From Bacteroidota bacterium (lineage in GTDB: Bacteria; Bacteroidota; Bacteroidia; Chitinophagales; UBA10324): a stretch of 6,281 nucleotides of DNA. Both the position numbers and the translations under genes were made by a program. The notes beneath the pieces were generated by a model, which searched no databases, was not told the DNA's origin, and saw only the letters and a program-made list of their open reading frames with translations. Numbering within the stretch: the first letter of the stretch is position 1; the number at the start of each line of letters is the position of its first letter. Positions 4,887-6,281 of the stretch are shown here, one piece after another. Location of the stretch: the NCBI GenBank assembly GCA_003455275.1, contig DMRR01000253.1:1-6281 (forward strand). The letters run 5' to 3'.

Positions 4887-5858
4887 TTAATCAAGTGATT
4901 GCCCACTTCGGTTTGATAACTCCAGTACACTCTGATATTCCTCCGGTGTCAGATCGTCGAAGAAAAAATTAATCGGGTTTATTTTCTTTCCATTCTTAAT
5001 TACTTCATAATGGCAGTGCGGTCCGGTAGATTTTCCGGTGTTGCCAACATAACCAATGATGTCACCGCGATTTACTTTTTGTCCGATACGAACTTTCACT
5101 CTGCTCATGTGTCCGTAAAGTGTTTGATATCCGAAACCGTGCGTGATGATTACATGATTGCCGTAACCGCGTCCGTCATAATCCACCAAACTCACCACAC
5201 CGTTTCCGGTTGCGTAAATCGGAGTTCCTATCGGAGCATTGAAATCAATTCCTTCGTGCATACGCGGAACTTTGTAAATCGGATCAATTCGCATTCCGAA
5301 ACCACTCCCAATGTATTTCAGTTTCTTATTCGATACAGGCTGAATGGCGGGAATCGAAGCAAGCATTTCAGTTTTACTCTTTATCAATTTGGCAAGTTGG
5401 TCATAACTCTTTGATTGAATATAAATTTTGTATCGTGACTGAATAAGTTTTTCCCAGGTGCTTTTCATCAGTTCCGAATTATCATAACCATTTAACTCTT
5501 CAAATCGATTACTTCCGCCGTAACCACCAGCTCGCACATTTTCCGGAATCGGTTCGGCTTCAAAAATCACCCGGTAGATATTATCGTCTCGATCCTGTAA
5601 ATCAGTTAGCGCTTCATCTATATCTTCAATTTTACTATTCAGCAGATCGAATTGTTCCTGCATTTGTGATAACTCGCGTTTCAGTTTTTTTTCTTTCGGT
5701 GAATCCAGGTAGGTATAAGCGATATAGACGATGATGAAAGCAAATACACTTGCAGCAGAGAGGAATCCGAGCACTTTCAAAAATTTTCTGCCAATGCCTT
5801 CTACATACTTTTCGTATCGTAAACTTTTTGGATTATAGAAGTATTTAATTTTTTTCAT
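4887..5858 (-). CDS. Membrane-anchored M23 (LytM-type) murein endopeptidase
   Basis: The 323-aa product has a short basic cytoplasmic N-terminus (MKKIKYFYNP...), one membrane helix at about 28-50 and a coiled coil at about 54-92. A middle helical region reaches about 170, and a C-terminal peptidase M23 domain covers about 181-297. The zinc ligands of the family are present: His201 and Asp205 (HEGID) and His283 (second His of HCH). The catalytic histidines are His250 (YGH) and His281. It should therefore be an active metallopeptidase cutting peptidoglycan cross-links or stem peptides in the periplasm, for wall growth or division. The substrate bond cannot be told. The N-terminal sequence and divergence from alaS are typical of Bacteroidota. 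The coding frame ends about 87 bases from the micro-gene terminator stem, and the two units converge. No strong terminator of its own is seen. Confidence 0.94.
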   Translation of the reverse strand: MKKIKYFYNPKSLRYEKYVEGIGRKFLKVLGFLSAASVFAFIIVYIAYTYLDSPKEKKLKRELSQMQEQFDLLNSKIEDIDEALTDLQDRDDNIYRVIFEAEPIPENVRAGGYGGSNRFEELNGYDNSELMKSTWEKLIQSRYKIYIQSKSYDQLAKLIKSKTEMLASIPAIQPVSNKKLKYIGSGFGMRIDPIYKVPRMHEGIDFNAPIGTPIYATGNGVVSLVDYDGRGYGNHVIITHGFGYQTLYGHMSRVKVRIGQKVNRGDIIGYVGNTGKSTGPHCHYEVIKNGKKINPINFFFDDLTPEEYQSVLELSNRSGQSLD

Positions 5859-5913
5859 CGGGTGTTTGCAAAGTCTGGATCTGGTGTGGTTCTGAAAGTG
5901 GGGTGGGTTTAAC

Positions 5914-5944
5914 TAAATTTACGCGCTGAAATTTTCAATGGCAA
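5914..5944 (-). promoter_or_regulatory. Candidate promoter of the M23 peptidase gene
   Basis: On the minus strand, TTG at 5944-5942 is followed after 20 bases by TAAATTTA at 5921-5914, which matches TAnnTTTG except for the last base. Transcription would begin near 5907, giving a leader of about 50 bases before the ATG at 5858. The -7 candidate is itself palindromic, but no TTG stands at the right distance for the plus strand. I could not find an equally good promoter for alaS. Confidence 0.33.
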
Positions 5945-5989
5945 TTTAACGATTCAAAACAACACAACACAAGTATTCCTTTTTTTTAT

Positions 5990-6281
5990 ATGATGACTTC
6001 GCAGGAAATCAGAAAAACTTTTCTCGACTTTTTTAAATCTAAAAGTCATCTCATTGTTCCGAGCGCACCGATTGTGGTGAAGAATGATCCCACCCTGATG
6101 TTCACGAATGCAGGAATGAATCAGTTCAAAGATTTTTTTCTGGGCAATCAAACTCCGACTGCGCCGCGCATTGCTGATACGCAAAAATGTTTGCGCGTGA
6201 GCGGCAAGCACAATGATTTGGAAGAAGTTGGAATTGATACTTATCACCACACCATGTTCGAGATGCTCGGCAACTGGAGCT
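5990..6281 (+). CDS. alaS: Alanyl-tRNA synthetase, N-terminal part (3' end cut by window edge)
   Basis: The visible 97 codons are the start of the class II catalytic domain of AlaRS, which charges tRNA-Ala with alanine in the cytoplasm. The sequence holds motif 1 ([20 protein letters not shown], about residues 35-54) and the beginning of motif 2 ([17 protein letters not shown], then [12 protein letters not shown]), both intact. The full enzyme is usually about 870-880 aa, so roughly nine tenths lies to the right of the window. Two ATG codons stand in a row (5990 and 5993). The second gives [14 protein letters not shown], the usual N-terminus in Bacteroidota, so either may be the true start. 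A run of eight T lies just upstream (5981-5988) and there is no Shine-Dalgarno. It is divergent from the M23 gene across 131 bases. Confidence 0.97.
   Translation, partial: MMTSQEIRKTFLDFFKSKSHLIVPSAPIVVKNDPTLMFTNAGMNQFKDFFLGNQTPTAPRIADTQKCLRVSGKHNDLEEVGIDTYHHTMFEMLGNWS

Noticed and set aside
4875..4888. Small hairpin AACTG-ATAA-CAGTT overlapping the M23 stop codon
   Set aside because: Only five weak pairs and no T-run on the minus strand, so it is not supportable as a terminator.
5010..5414. 134-codon plus-strand frame
   Set aside because: It is antisense to the M23 catalytic domain, with no motif of its own and no promoter.
5954..6250. 98-codon minus-strand frame
   Set aside because: It is antisense to the start of alaS, and the alaS frame contains unmistakable class II synthetase motifs.

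Overview
The window looks like part of a Bacteroidota chromosome (a moderately AT-rich member of the Flavobacteriia/Sphingobacteriia/Chitinophagia type). Four observations support this. The start codons lack Shine-Dalgarno sequences and follow A/T-rich leaders. Several intergenic sites fit the Bacteroidota promoter TTG-N17-23-TAnnTTTG. The Crp/Fnr protein is short and of a type common in this phylum. The M23 peptidase begins MKKIKYFYNP and lies divergent from alaS. Genus and species cannot be read from the sequence.

Layout from left to right. Positions 1-1216 (minus) hold a glycosyltransferase family 2 protein with a membrane-spanning C-terminal part that runs off the left edge. Positions 1329-1955 (minus) hold recR, upstream of it and in the same direction, with a small palindromic element between the two. 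Positions 2017-2586 (plus) hold a Crp/Fnr-family regulator, divergent from recR. After a 76-bp imperfect palindrome and a candidate promoter comes a two-gene unit, an alpha/beta hydrolase (2734-3501) and a CBS-pair/ACT-like protein (3510-4172), separated by 8 bases. Positions 4173-4627 are very A/T-rich and hold no convincing gene, only a weak terminator-like hairpin, a 13-A run and a nested hairpin.

The most interesting part is 4628-4811. It is a compact unit with a well-matched Bacteroidota promoter, a 23-codon reading frame for a Lys/Ala-only-type peptide resembling a histone H1 tail, and a very strong intrinsic terminator 23 bases after the stop. Most gene callers would miss the frame because of its length.

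The right end carries a membrane-anchored M23 (LytM-type) endopeptidase (4887-5858, minus) divergent from the 5' end of alaS (5990 to the right edge).

Most genes are housekeeping functions: DNA repair (recR), translation (alaS), cell-wall hydrolysis (M23) and envelope glycan synthesis (GT2). I see no phage, insertion sequence, CRISPR array, tRNA or rRNA. The candidates for undescribed biology are the micro-gene at 4679-4750 and the structured or repetitive intergenic elements.
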